Assembly: GCA_016177805.1 (NCBI GenBank) | Contig: JACOUN010000101.1 | Location: 1-64,000 of the forward strand | Reading direction: 5' to 3' | Length of the DNA: 64,000 nt | DNA from: Rhodocyclales bacterium | GTDB lineage: Bacteria; Pseudomonadota; Gammaproteobacteria; Burkholderiales; Rhodocyclaceae | In this document: positions 33,540 to 42,140 of the stretch, one piece after another | Layout: each line of letters begins with the position of its first letter | Position numbering within the stretch: position 1 is the stretch's first letter | Notes under the pieces: generated by a model | Told to the model about the DNA's origin: nothing | The model's database searches: none | The model's input: the letters and a program-made list of their open reading frames with translations, nothing else | Made by a program: the position numbers and the translations under genes

Positions 33540-34628
33540 ATGCCAACACCGCTAGCATCCCTGTCCATGGACAACCTTGCACCGCCCCCCGCCGGATTGA
33601 CTCTGGGCCGCGCCGCCACGCCGATGGCCTTCATCCGCGCGATCGTACTCGGCTATCGCCGCCGGGGAATGGATCCGGCCAGCGCCCTGCACCACGCGCA
33701 GATCCCCGCGAGCGCCCTCGACCACCCCGCCGCGCGCGTCACCGCCGCGCAGATGGAAGCCATGTCCGGCTATGCCATGCAGGAACTTGACGACGAGGCG
33801 CTGGGCTGGTTCTCGCGCCGCCTGCCGTGGGGCAGCTACGGCATGCTGTGCCGCGCCTCGCTCGGCGCGCCGACCCTCGAAGTCGCGCTCAAGCGCTGGT
33901 GCCGCCACCACCGCCTGATCGTCGACGACCTGACGCTCGCCTTCAGCCAGCAACGCGCCAGCGCCTCCATCCGCATCACCGAACATCGTGATCTGGGCGA
34001 CATGCGCGAGTTCTGCCTAGTCAGCACCCTGCGCTACCTGCTCGGCTACGCCTGCTGGCTGATCGACTCGCGCATCGCGCTCGGCGAAACCACCCTGCCC
34101 TTCCCCGCCCCGCCGCATCTGGACGCCTACCCGCACCTCTTCCCCGGCCCGCTGCGCTTCGACGCCGACGCCGCCGGCTTCAGCTTCGACGCCCGCTACC
34201 TGTCGCTGCCCCCGCGCCGCGACGAACGCGCGCTGCAAGCCATGCTGCAACGCGCCCTGCCGCTCACCGTGCGTCAGTACCGCCGCGACCGGCTGCTGGT
34301 GCACAGCGTCAGCCAGCTCCTCACCACCCGCCCCGGCACCGCCCACACCGCCGAAGACATCGCCGCCCAACTCAACCTGTCGGTGCGCACCCTGCACCGC
34401 CAGCTCAAGGAAGAAGGCGTCACGCTGCAACACCTCAAGAACGACGCCCGCCGCGAACACGCGATCAAGCTCCTGCTGCAGACGCACAAGCCGGTCAAAC
34501 AGATCGCCGCTGCGGTCGGCTTCGACAACGAGAAGAGCTTTTCGCGCGCGTTTCGCGAATGGACCGGAAGCGCGCCAGGGCGGTTTCGCGAAGGGGCGGA
34601 TGTTCACGAGGCGCCACCGTCCTCTTGA
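33540..34628 (+). CDS. AraC-family transcriptional regulator (Arabinose_bd type)
   Basis: A regulator of about 362 residues from ATG 33540, or 353 from ATG 33567 (both in frame, neither with a strong ribosome site). The N-terminal ligand domain of the OruR/ArgR-like AraC group has the typical ALDHPAARVTAAQMEAMSGY and LPWGSYGMLCRASLGAPTLE. The C-terminal HTH is TAEDIAAQLNLSVRTLHRQL, then HLKNDARREHAIKLLLQTHK and IAAAVGFDNEKSFSRAFREW. It is divergent from liuA with about 140 bp between the starts, so control of liuA is the simplest guess. Confidence 0.9.
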   Translation: MPTPLASLSMDNLAPPPAGLTLGRAATPMAFIRAIVLGYRRRGMDPASALHHAQIPASALDHPAARVTAAQMEAMSGYAMQELDDEALGWFSRRLPWGSYGMLCRASLGAPTLEVALKRWCRHHRLIVDDLTLAFSQQRASASIRITEHRDLGDMREFCLVSTLRYLLGYACWLIDSRIALGETTLPFPAPPHLDAYPHLFPGPLRFDADAAGFSFDARYLSLPPRRDERALQAMLQRALPLTVRQYRRDRLLVHSVSQLLTTRPGTAHTAEDIAAQLNLSVRTLHRQLKEEGVTLQHLKNDARREHAIKLLLQTHKPVKQIAAAVGFDNEKSFSRAFREWTGSAPGRFREGADVHEAPPSS

Positions 34629-34680
34629 ACATACGGCACCAGCGCAAATGGCGGTGGCATGTAGCCCTGGCAGCTCGCGT

Positions 34681-35208
34681 TCAACCGCTCCCCAGTTCCG
34701 GAAACAACACCTCGGTAAACCCGAAGCGACTCAGGTCGTGCATGCGCATCGGGTACAGGATGCCGCTGAGGTGGTCGCATTCGTGTTGCACGACGCGGGC
34801 GTGGAAGCCCTCTGCGGTGCGGTCGATGGGGTCGCCTCCGGGGGTGAAGCCGCGGTAGTGGATGCGGGTGTAGCGGGGGACGACGCCGCGCAGGCCGGGG
34901 ACGGAGAGACAGCCCTCCCAGCCGTCTTCGGTTGCTTCGGTAAGCGGGGTGAGGACCGGGTTGACGAGCACGGTGCGGGGCACCGGGGGTGCGTCCGGAT
35001 AGCGTTCGCTGCGCTCGAAGCCGAACAGGACGACCTGCAGGCCGACGCCGATCTGCGGGGCGGCGATGCCGACGCCGCCGTGGGCGGTCATGGTGTCGTG
35101 GAGATCGGCGATGAGCCCGGCCAGTTCGGGCGTGCCGAAGGCTGGCACCGGGGCGGCGGGTTGCAGCAGGCGCGGGTCGCCCATGCGCAGGATGGAGCGG
35201 ACGGTCAT
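34681..35208 (-). CDS. def: Peptide deformylase
   Basis: A 175-residue metalloenzyme that removes the formyl group from nascent proteins. All three motifs are intact: [11 protein letters not shown] (44-54), EGCLS (98-102, metal ligand C100) and QHECDH (141-146, metal ligands H142 and H146, catalytic E143). It is the last gene of the minus-strand selenium run, starting 96 bp after the second permease. The position next to an importer is unusual for def, so this may be a second deformylase copy in the genome. Confidence 0.95.
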   Translation of the reverse strand: MTVRSILRMGDPRLLQPAAPVPAFGTPELAGLIADLHDTMTAHGGVGIAAPQIGVGLQVVLFGFERSERYPDAPPVPRTVLVNPVLTPLTEATEDGWEGCLSVPGLRGVVPRYTRIHYRGFTPGGDPIDRTAEGFHARVVQHECDHLSGILYPMRMHDLSRFGFTEVLFPELGSG

Positions 35209-35304
35209 GGCAGGCTCATGTCGGCAAGGTGTCGGAGTCGTGGAGTTTCGGGGAATTGGAGGGACGCCCGAGGCGGCGTGGCGCTGTACGCTGCGGCATG
35301 GCCT

Positions 35305-36111
35305 TCACCGTTCCATCCAGGCGCGCAGGCGGTCGCTCAGGGCGTCGACCACCAGCACCAGCACGAACATCGCGATCAGCACCGTGGCGGCCTGTGCCTG
35401 CTGGAAGATCGACAGGTGGTAGTAGAGCATCTGGCCCAGCCCGCCGGCGCCGACGAAGCCCAGCACCGCCGCCATGCGGATGTTCATTTCCAGCCGGTAC
35501 AGGCCGTAGGCCACCGACTGCGGCCAGACGCTGGGCAGCGTGCCGTAGACGAAGGCCACCACCGCGCCGCAGCCAGCATCGACCAGGCTTTGTTCGGGCT
35601 GCGGCGGGGCGTTCTCGATGGCTTCGGCGAACAGCCGGCCGAGCACTCCGGTAGTGTGCAACGCCAGTGCCAGCACCCCGGCAAACGGGCCGAGGCCGGC
35701 AGCCAGCACCATCAGCGTGGCCCACACCAGTTCGGGCACGCTGCGCAGCAGGTTGAGCACGAAGCGCGCCAGGCGGGCGGCGCCGGCGCCATGCCGCCCG
35801 GACGCCGGCAGCGCGCACAGCAGGCCGGCAACCCCGGCGAGCAGCGTGCCGACCACCGCCACCGCGAAGGTCTGCAGGGCGCCCCAGGCGGTCTTGCGCA
35901 AGAAGCCGGGGGCGAGATCGGGCGGGAAGAACGAGGCCGCGAAGCGCCCGATGCTGGTGGCGGCCTCATGCGAGAACAGGGCCGGAAAGTCGATGTCGAG
36001 GTAGGCGAAGCTCGCCACCACCGCCGCAACCAGCAACGCGCTGGTGAGCACGCAGCTCAGGCAGAAATCGATCGCGCCGCGCGGCTCGCAGGGTTCGCGC
36101 GTGCCGCTCAT
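35305..36111 (-). CDS. PhnE-type ABC permease 2 (putative selenium oxyanion importer)
   Basis: A 268-residue inner-membrane permease with about six helices (SALLVAAVVASFAYLDIDF, VAVVGTLLAGVAGLLCALPA, LVWATLMVLAAGLGPFAGVL, TVLIAMFVLVLVVDAL). The cytoplasmic coupling loop VLGFVGAGGLGQMLYYHL is the EAA-type motif of PhnE proteins. It overlaps permease 1 as ATGA. Two PhnE-like genes plus one ATPase gene imply a heterodimeric channel. The substrate is assigned from the adjacent binding protein and the selD/sen genes. Confidence 0.87.
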   Translation of the reverse strand: MSGTREPCEPRGAIDFCLSCVLTSALLVAAVVASFAYLDIDFPALFSHEAATSIGRFAASFFPPDLAPGFLRKTAWGALQTFAVAVVGTLLAGVAGLLCALPASGRHGAGAARLARFVLNLLRSVPELVWATLMVLAAGLGPFAGVLALALHTTGVLGRLFAEAIENAPPQPEQSLVDAGCGAVVAFVYGTLPSVWPQSVAYGLYRLEMNIRMAAVLGFVGAGGLGQMLYYHLSIFQQAQAATVLIAMFVLVLVVDALSDRLRAWMER

Positions 36112-36923
36112 GCGAGCGCCCTGCGCAGGGTGGCGCTCAGAGCGTCGGCGAACAGCACCAGCGCGAGGAAGACCAGCAGGATGGTCGACGCCTCGCCGCC
36201 GTTGAGCATGCGCATCGATTGGTCCATCAGTTGCCCGAGCCCGCCCGCGCCGACAAAGCCCATGATCACCGAGGCGCGCACCGCGCATTCCCAGCGATAG
36301 ACGGTGTACGAGGTCAGCTCCTGCGCGGCGTTGGGCAGCAGGCCGTAGGCGAGCGCGGCGAAACGTCCGCCGCCGGCTTCGAGGATCGCGCGGGCCGGGC
36401 GGGTGTCGGTTGATTCGAGTATTTCGGTATAGACCTTGCCCAGCATCCCGCCGTAGGTGATGGCCAGTGCCAGCACCCCGGCGGCCGGCCCCAGGCCCAG
36501 CACGCGCACGAACATCAGCGCCCAGACGATTTCGGGTATCGCCCGCAGGAACGCGAGCACCGCCCGCCCGCCGGCGCGCACCACCTCGCCGCCCAGGCGC
36601 CCCGGCCCAGGACCGATCCGCGACACCGCCAGCGCGCGGGCGCACAGGATCGCGAGCGGCGCCGCCAGCCACAGCGCAAGCGCGATGCCGGCAGTGGCGA
36701 TCGCGATGGTTTCGAGCGTGGCCCTGAGCAGCAGGCCCAGAAATTCTGGCGAGCTGGCTGGGGGCAGGAAGCCGGCGAGAAAACCGCCCATGACCCGCAG
36801 GTTGGCGGGCTCGAACAACGCCCACGGGCGGAACTCGGCCAGCACCAGAAGCGGCCACAGCAGCGCCAGTGCGACCAGGGTCCAGCCCAGCCGTGCCCGC
36901 GCGGCGGGGTCGCGATTACTCAA
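36108..36923 (-). CDS. PhnE-type ABC permease 1 (putative selenium oxyanion importer)
   Basis: A 271-residue permease related to its neighbour. It has helices around LGWTLVALALLWPLLVLAEF, TIAIATAGIALALWLAAPLA and VWALMFVRVLGLGPAAGVLA, and the coupling loop VIMGFVGAGGLGQLMDQSM. A 116-bp gap separates it from the ATPase gene upstream. It overlaps permease 2 by 4 bp. Both permeases have the conserved GxxGxGGLGQ coupling loop, so neither looks degenerate. Confidence 0.87.
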   Translation of the reverse strand: MSNRDPAARARLGWTLVALALLWPLLVLAEFRPWALFEPANLRVMGGFLAGFLPPASSPEFLGLLLRATLETIAIATAGIALALWLAAPLAILCARALAVSRIGPGPGRLGGEVVRAGGRAVLAFLRAIPEIVWALMFVRVLGLGPAAGVLALAITYGGMLGKVYTEILESTDTRPARAILEAGGGRFAALAYGLLPNAAQELTSYTVYRWECAVRASVIMGFVGAGGLGQLMDQSMRMLNGGEASTILLVFLALVLFADALSATLRRALA

Positions 36924-37039
36924 CCTGGATTCCTCGGCTGGACGCGCTCACCCGGTCGGTGAGCCAAAAAATAGCCCGCAATGTCAGTACTCATGCGCCA
37001 TCCAAACAAGCAACAAGCGGTCAACCGAGGAATTCAGGT

Positions 37040-37849
37040 TCAATTGCAGCTACTCCTGGCGCGCGCGGCGCAGGTCGCCGCGTCGCGGGCCTGCACTGGC
37101 AACGTGTCGCCCTCGGCGGCATAGAGTTCGTGCAGCATGGCTTCGGTGACGCGGTCGGCCGGCAGGTCGAACGCCACCTCGCCGTCGCGCAGGCCGACGA
37201 TGCGCGGAAACCACTTGAGCGCGAGGTCGACCGCGTGCAGCGACGCGAACAGGCTGGCGCCGCGACGCACCGATTCTTCCACCAGCTCGCCCAGCGCCGC
37301 GTCGGCGAGCGCTGGATCGAGCGCGGACACCGGCTCGTCGGCAAGAATCAGGTCGGGCTGCTGATAGAGCACGCGGGCGATGCCGACACGCTGCAACTGC
37401 CCGCCCGAGAGGCGGTCGCATCGCTCGAACAGGCGGTCGGCCAGATCGAAGCGCGCCAGCGTCGCCTGGGCACCGGCGATATCGACCGGATAGAGCAGCG
37501 ACAGCAGCCCCTTCCAGGCCGGCCAGCGACCGAGCCGCCCGGCGTGGATCGCCGTGACCACGCGCTGGCGCGGCGGAATCGGCGGGCTCTGGTGGATCGT
37601 GCCGACGCGGGTGCGCAAACGCCGCAGCGCCCCGGCCGACAAGCGCCAGGGATTCGCATCGAGGATTTCGAGCCGCCCCTCGCTCGGGCGCAGCGCGGTG
37701 CCGAGCAGGCGGATCAGACTGGTCTTGCCGGCGCCCGACGGCCCGATCACCGCCACCCGCTCACCGCGGTCGGCGCGCAACGAAATCCGCCCCAGGGCGC
37801 GAAAGCCGTTGTCGTGGATCAGCCCCACGCCTTCAAGTTCGAATCCCAT
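37040..37849 (-). CDS. PhnC-type ABC ATPase (putative selenium oxyanion importer)
   Basis: A 269-residue ATPase that energises the two PhnE-like permeases. Walker A is GPSGAGKT at 36-43, the Q-loop is in VGTIHQSPP, the signature LSGGQ is at 147-151 and Walker B LILADEP is at 167-173 with SALDPA following. All catalytic elements are intact. It begins 30 bp after the binding-protein gene. Related ATPases serve phosphonate and phosphite importers; here the neighbours argue for selenium. Confidence 0.9.
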   Translation of the reverse strand: MGFELEGVGLIHDNGFRALGRISLRADRGERVAVIGPSGAGKTSLIRLLGTALRPSEGRLEILDANPWRLSAGALRRLRTRVGTIHQSPPIPPRQRVVTAIHAGRLGRWPAWKGLLSLLYPVDIAGAQATLARFDLADRLFERCDRLSGGQLQRVGIARVLYQQPDLILADEPVSALDPALADAALGELVEESVRRGASLFASLHAVDLALKWFPRIVGLRDGEVAFDLPADRVTEAMLHELYAAEGDTLPVQARDAATCAARARSSCN

Positions 37850-37879
37850 ACGCTCGCTCCGATGATCGGGGGATCATGC

Positions 37880-38743
37880 CTACTTGATCAGCCCGGCGGC
37901 ACGCGCGGCGCGCTCGATGCCGTCGTAGTTGCCAGGGTGGGTGGTGACGAATTTCGAGGCGCGCTGCAGCGCCATCAGCTCGCGCTGCGCCGGATCGGCC
38001 GGATCGAGCTTGAGGAAGGCGTCGCGGATCTTGTCGCGCAGCGCCGGATCGAGGCCGGGCCGCACGGTCCAGTTGTAGTCGAAATACGGCGGCGTGGTGG
38101 CGATGACCCTGACCCGCCCGGCGTTGGCATCGCCCTTTTCGAGCAGCTTGTCCATCACCGAGGCATTGAGCACGCCGGCCCCGGCGCGTCCGGAGGCAAC
38201 GAACGCAACAGTCGCATCGTGTGCGCCGGAGAACGCGATCCGGGCAAAGTCACGCTCCGGATCGATGCCTTGCCGCAGCAGGAAGTCGCGCGGCATCAGA
38301 TGCCCCGAGGTCGAGGACGGCGAGCCGAAGGCGAAGGTGCTGCCCTTGAGTTCGGCAAGCGATTTGACCGGGCTGTCGGCCGGCACGATGAACTTGCTGG
38401 TGAACGCCGTGTCTTCGACGCGCTGCACGATGGGCAGCGCCTCGCCGTTGGTGCGCAGCCGGGCCTGGACGAAGGTGAATCCGCCCAGCCAGGCCAGATC
38501 GATCTTCTTCGCCGCCAGCCCTTCGACCACGGCGGCGTAGTCGCTGACCGGGGTGAACACCACCTTGAGGCCGGTCTCCCTTTCGAGATAATCACCGAGC
38601 GGCTTGAACTTGCGCTGCAACTCGGTCGGCGCCTCGTCCGGAATCGCCGATACGCGCAGGACCTGGGCGTGGACCGCGAAGCTGGCGAGTAACGGCGCGA
38701 GCACTAGCGCGCAGCGGGCAATCAGGCGGGGCAAGGGATACAT
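37880..38743 (-). CDS. PhnD-like periplasmic binding protein, putative selenate importer
   Basis: A 287-residue periplasmic protein. The start at 38743 gives a signal peptide MYPLPRLIARCALVLAPLLA then SFAVHAQ. The mature part follows the PhnD/PtxB pattern: SAIPDEAPTELQRKFKPLGD, KKIDLAWLGGFTFVQARLRT, STFAFGSPSSTSGHLMPRDF and FVASGRAGAGVLNASVMDKL. A PhnD subfamily found beside selD in selenium-using bacteria has been annotated as a putative selenate-binding protein. Its location 50 bp after the selD fusion gene is the reason I prefer selenium over phosphonate. Ligand specificity remains inference. Confidence 0.85.
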   Translation of the reverse strand: MYPLPRLIARCALVLAPLLASFAVHAQVLRVSAIPDEAPTELQRKFKPLGDYLERETGLKVVFTPVSDYAAVVEGLAAKKIDLAWLGGFTFVQARLRTNGEALPIVQRVEDTAFTSKFIVPADSPVKSLAELKGSTFAFGSPSSTSGHLMPRDFLLRQGIDPERDFARIAFSGAHDATVAFVASGRAGAGVLNASVMDKLLEKGDANAGRVRVIATTPPYFDYNWTVRPGLDPALRDKIRDAFLKLDPADPAQRELMALQRASKFVTTHPGNYDGIERAARAAGLIK

Positions 38744-38793
38744 GGCGTTCTGCTCGGGTGGTCGGGTGGGCTGGCATGGGACGGCGGCCTGGG

Positions 38794-41073
38794 TCACGAC
38801 AGCACCCGGATCGGCTCGATCGCGTCGCCCTGGGCAAGCACGCGGCCGATCCGCGCGGTTCGCGCATAGCCCAGCGCGCGCAGCGCGGCAACGCAGGCGT
38901 CGGCCCGGTCGGCAGGCACGCTGGCGAGCAGGCCGCCAGCGGTCTGCGGGTCGAACAATAGCGCATAGGCGGGGTGACGCGAAGCCTCGGGCTGGTTGCG
39001 CAACGCCCGGCGCAGCCGCACGTTGGCCGGCTGTAGCGAACTGAGCAAGCCGGCGGCCGCCATTTCGGCGGCGCCGTCGAGCAGCGGCAAGGCGTTCAGG
39101 TCGATCTCGGCGTCGACGCCCGAGGGTCGCGTCATCTCGACCAGATGCCCGAGCAGGCCGAAGCCGGTCAGGTCGGTGCAGGCCGTCACGCCGTGCGCGA
39201 CCAGGCAGGGCACGGCCGCCTGGTTGGAAACCTGCATCGACGCGAGCGCCGCGTCGATCCAGCGCCCGCGCGCCGCCAGCCGCGCGTGTGCCGCGAACAG
39301 CGTGCCGGTGCCGATCGGCTTGGTCAGGATCAGCACGTCACCGGCGCGCATGCCGCCCTTGCGCAGCACCCCGCCCAGGCGCTCGTCGATCAGCCCGTTG
39401 ATCGCGAAGCCCAGCGCCAGCTCTTGCCCCTCGCCGGTGTGGCCGCCGACCAGCGCGCAGCCGGCCGCGTTCAGCACTTCAACCGCGCCGGCCATCATCT
39501 GGAACACCGTATCCTCGACCTTGCTTTCCAGCCCCGGCGGCACCGTGGCGATCGCGGTCGCCGACTGCGCCTCGCCACCCATCGCGAAGATGTCGCCGAG
39601 CGCGTGATTGGCGGCGATGCGGCCAAACACCCACGGGTCGTCGATGAAGGCGCGGAAGAAATCGACGCTATGCACCAGCGCCTGACCCGGCGGCACGCGC
39701 AGCACCGCCGCGTCGTCGGGCGCGTGCAGGCCGATCAGCACGTCGTCGCGCTCGACCGGATGGATTCCGGCCAGTGCCCGCGACAGCACCGTCGCGCCAA
39801 CCTTGGCGCCGCACCCGCCGCAGCGCATCGCGATCGCCGAAATCGCCTGCGCCTGCTCGGCCGCTTCGAGCGGCACCGGGGTCGCGGACGATGTCGCGGC
39901 GCTCGCCTGCATCGGCGGAAAATCGCTGAAACGCCGCATGAAACGCCGATCGATCCAGTCCTTCCAGCGCCACACCCAGTCACCGCGCGCAAAAAACCAG
40001 CCGCGCGAAGCAACCGCGTGGCGCTCGCCCGTGCTGATCAGCGCAAGCCAGCGGCGCTGCGGCCGGTAGGGGCGCAAGGGTTGGCGCAGCACCGAGCGGC
40101 GCAGGTTGTCAGCCAGCGGCGGGCCCATGCGCACCGCGAACACCCCGGCCTTTTCGAGCGGCTGGCCGTTCATGGCCGCGCAGTCACCGGCGGCGAAGAT
40201 CTGCGCATCGGTTTCGCTTTGCAGCGTGTCGCGCACGCGGATGAAGCCGTCGGCGTCGAGCGCCAGCCCGGTGTCGCGCAGCCATGGCGCGCCGCCCGCC
40301 TGGGTCACCCAGACGATCTCGTCGGCATCGAGCCACTGACCATCGCGCATCTGCAGCCGCCCGGCCGCGACCTGGGTCACTTCGGCGTTGCAGTGCAGCT
40401 CGACCCCGCGCTCGACCAGCACCCGCGTAAAGGTGCGCCGCACTGCGGCGTTGTGGGTCGGCAGAATGACGGGGCCGGCCGAGAACAGGTGAAAACGCAA
40501 CTCGTCCGGGTCGCGCCCGAGCGCCACCCGCTCGCCACGCAGGCGATGGCGCATCGCCAGGGTCAGTTCCACCCCGCCGGCACCGGCGCCGACCACCGCG
40601 ATGGTGGTCGGCCCGGCGTGGCAACGCACGCGTTCGAGCAGCGCCAGCCAGCGCTCGTTGAAGCGGCGGATCGGCTTGACCGGCAGCGCGTGCTCGGCCG
40701 CCCCGGCCACCGACGCGAGCCGTGGCGTGGAGCCGATGTTGATCGACAGTACGTCGTAGGGCACCGGCGGACGGGTGCGGCACAGCACCTTGCGCGCGGC
40801 CCGGTCGATGCCGGTGACCTCGTCGCGGTAATAGCGCGCGCCCGCGTATCCGGCCAGGCGCCGCAGGTCGATATGCACGTCGTCGTATCCGTAGTGCCCC
40901 GCGATGTAGCCCGGCAGCATGCCCGAGTAGGGCGTGTCGGTGTCGGTGCAGATCACCGTCAGGCGCACGCCCGGCACGGGGTCCATCGCGAACATGCGCA
41001 GCACCCCCACATGGCTGTGACCGCCGCCGACCAGAACAATGTCGCGCACGATCGCGGTCGCCGCTACCTGCAT
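38794..41073 (-). CDS. selD: NADH-dehydrogenase-like flavoprotein fused to selenide, water dikinase (SenC/SelD)
   Basis: A 759-residue two-domain protein. Residues 1-385 are a pyridine-nucleotide/FAD oxidoreductase: FAD loop LVGGGHSH (14-21), NAD loop VGAGAGGVE (161-169), and AAGDCAAMNG (294-303). Residues about 410-759 are SelD, which makes selenophosphate from selenide and ATP. The active-site loop RCGGCGAKVG holds C421 and K424, spaced as C17 and K20 of E. coli SelD, and VHSVDFFRAF, ALGDIFAMGG, VGGHTGEG follow. The flavoprotein part may reduce a selenium species to feed SelD. It lies between senB (51 bp) and the importer (50 bp), the position of senC. Confidence 0.93.
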   Translation of the reverse strand: MQVAATAIVRDIVLVGGGHSHVGVLRMFAMDPVPGVRLTVICTDTDTPYSGMLPGYIAGHYGYDDVHIDLRRLAGYAGARYYRDEVTGIDRAARKVLCRTRPPVPYDVLSINIGSTPRLASVAGAAEHALPVKPIRRFNERWLALLERVRCHAGPTTIAVVGAGAGGVELTLAMRHRLRGERVALGRDPDELRFHLFSAGPVILPTHNAAVRRTFTRVLVERGVELHCNAEVTQVAAGRLQMRDGQWLDADEIVWVTQAGGAPWLRDTGLALDADGFIRVRDTLQSETDAQIFAAGDCAAMNGQPLEKAGVFAVRMGPPLADNLRRSVLRQPLRPYRPQRRWLALISTGERHAVASRGWFFARGDWVWRWKDWIDRRFMRRFSDFPPMQASAATSSATPVPLEAAEQAQAISAIAMRCGGCGAKVGATVLSRALAGIHPVERDDVLIGLHAPDDAAVLRVPPGQALVHSVDFFRAFIDDPWVFGRIAANHALGDIFAMGGEAQSATAIATVPPGLESKVEDTVFQMMAGAVEVLNAAGCALVGGHTGEGQELALGFAINGLIDERLGGVLRKGGMRAGDVLILTKPIGTGTLFAAHARLAARGRWIDAALASMQVSNQAAVPCLVAHGVTACTDLTGFGLLGHLVEMTRPSGVDAEIDLNALPLLDGAAEMAAAGLLSSLQPANVRLRRALRNQPEASRHPAYALLFDPQTAGGLLASVPADRADACVAALRALGYARTARIGRVLAQGDAIEPIRVLS

Positions 41074-41100
41074 TCAGACTCCTCCGTCGCGTTGCTTCAG

Positions 41101-41140
41101 GTTCAACCCGGTTTCAACCGGGTTTCAACCGGGTTTCAAC
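41101..41140. repeat. Short tandem 11-bp repeat at the senB 3' end
   Basis: GTTTCAACCGG occurs in tandem at 41111-41121 and 41122-41132, with a partial third copy at 41133-41140 and a degenerate one at 41101-41110. The third partial copy encodes the last residues of SenB, and the SenB stop (41125-41127) falls within the array. Because 11 is not a multiple of 3, a gain or loss of one unit would change the C-terminus of SenB. Confidence 0.85.
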
Positions 41141-42105
41141 ATCTCGCCGACCAGCCCATGCAGTGCCGCGCGCTCGCGTTGCGGCGCGAACAGCGGTGCC
41201 CGCGCACAACACTGCGCGACCAGCCGCCGCATGAAATCGTCGCCCGGCACGCGCTGCGACTGGCGACAGCGCCGCAGCAGCGCTGCCAGCGCCTCGGCAT
41301 CGTCCCACGAAAAATAGCCGGAGTAGTCGCCACCGAGCATGCCGACGTTGCCTTCGATGCGGGACGCCAGCACCGGCGTGCCGCTCGTCACCGCCTCCAT
41401 CACCACATGCGCGCCGCCTTCCATGCGGCTGGCGTGAACCAGCAGGTGCGCGCGCTGGATGCGGCGGCGCACCTGCTCGTGCGCAAGCCCGCCCAGCCAG
41501 CGGTAGTTCGGCACCGCCGCCATGGTCGCGCGCGCGGCCTCGCCCAGCACCGGATCGAGCGGCTCACCGATGTGGTCGATGCGGATGTCGTCGCAACCGG
41601 AGAGCAGACGCGCCGCCGCAAACAGCGTTTGCGGCGACTTCTCGTCGCGCAGGTGGCCGACCATCACCGCGCGCAGGTGATGGGTCGATTTGTCCAGCGT
41701 CTGGCGGGGCGGGGTGGACTGGAAGATCACCCGCGCCTTGTGGCGCAGTTCCGCCGGCAGCGAGCGCGGCGCGCACTCCTGCAACACCACCAGCGCCTGC
41801 GCCAGCTCCAGCGACCGGCGCGCCGAGGCGTCGGTGTCGATGTCGCGATACAGGTCGGTGCCGGTCAGCACCACCGCCAGGCCCGCGCCCGGATGCGCCC
41901 CGGCCCAGGCCGCGATCGCATCGGCCGAGCGGCGCGCGTGCAGCGCGATCATCGCGACGTCGCCGCCCGCCAGTGCATCGGGCCAGGCCTTGACGATGCG
42001 CGCGCGCGCCACCCCCGCGAGGTGGTGCCGCCAGCGCCGCGCCGTCTGCCAGTTGCCGTTGTTGGCATCGCGCAGCGCGGGGCTGACGATCACCACTTGC
42101 GGCAT
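41125..42105 (-). CDS. senB: Selenosugar synthase (glycosyltransferase), selenoneine biosynthesis
   Basis: A 326-residue GT-B glycosyltransferase that joins selenophosphate to a nucleotide sugar to give a selenosugar in the selenoneine pathway (reaction from the published SenB family). N-terminal VIVSPALRDANNGNWQTARR and LAVVLTGTDLYRDI, then the C-terminal GT4-type donor site HASRMEGGAHVVMEAVTSGT and SRIEGNVGMLGGDYSGYF, match that family. The ATG at 42105 is used; ATG 42123 is also in frame. The gene lies head to head with senA and directly upstream of the selD fusion; that pairing is what separates it from an ordinary glycosyltransferase. Confidence 0.88.
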   Translation of the reverse strand: MPQVVIVSPALRDANNGNWQTARRWRHHLAGVARARIVKAWPDALAGGDVAMIALHARRSADAIAAWAGAHPGAGLAVVLTGTDLYRDIDTDASARRSLELAQALVVLQECAPRSLPAELRHKARVIFQSTPPRQTLDKSTHHLRAVMVGHLRDEKSPQTLFAAARLLSGCDDIRIDHIGEPLDPVLGEAARATMAAVPNYRWLGGLAHEQVRRRIQRAHLLVHASRMEGGAHVVMEAVTSGTPVLASRIEGNVGMLGGDYSGYFSWDDAEALAALLRRCRQSQRVPGDDFMRRLVAQCCARAPLFAPQRERAALHGLVGEMLKPG

Positions 42106-42140
42106 ACTCGGAATATCGCCCATTGCCTGCCATCCCGCCC

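Noticed and set aside
33540-34628. Naming the AraC gene beside liuA as LiuQ
   Set aside because: LiuQ as described for branched-chain catabolism is, to my knowledge, a TetR-family protein; this protein is plainly AraC-type, so no symbol is given.
35305-38743. Annotating the ABC genes as a phosphonate (phnCDE) operon
   Set aside because: No C-P lyase or other phosphonate genes are near, and the genes abut selD and senB. A selenium role is preferred, though the ligand is unproven.
41101-41140. The tandem 11-bp repeat as a CRISPR remnant
   Set aside because: Units are 11 bp without spacers and no cas genes are present.
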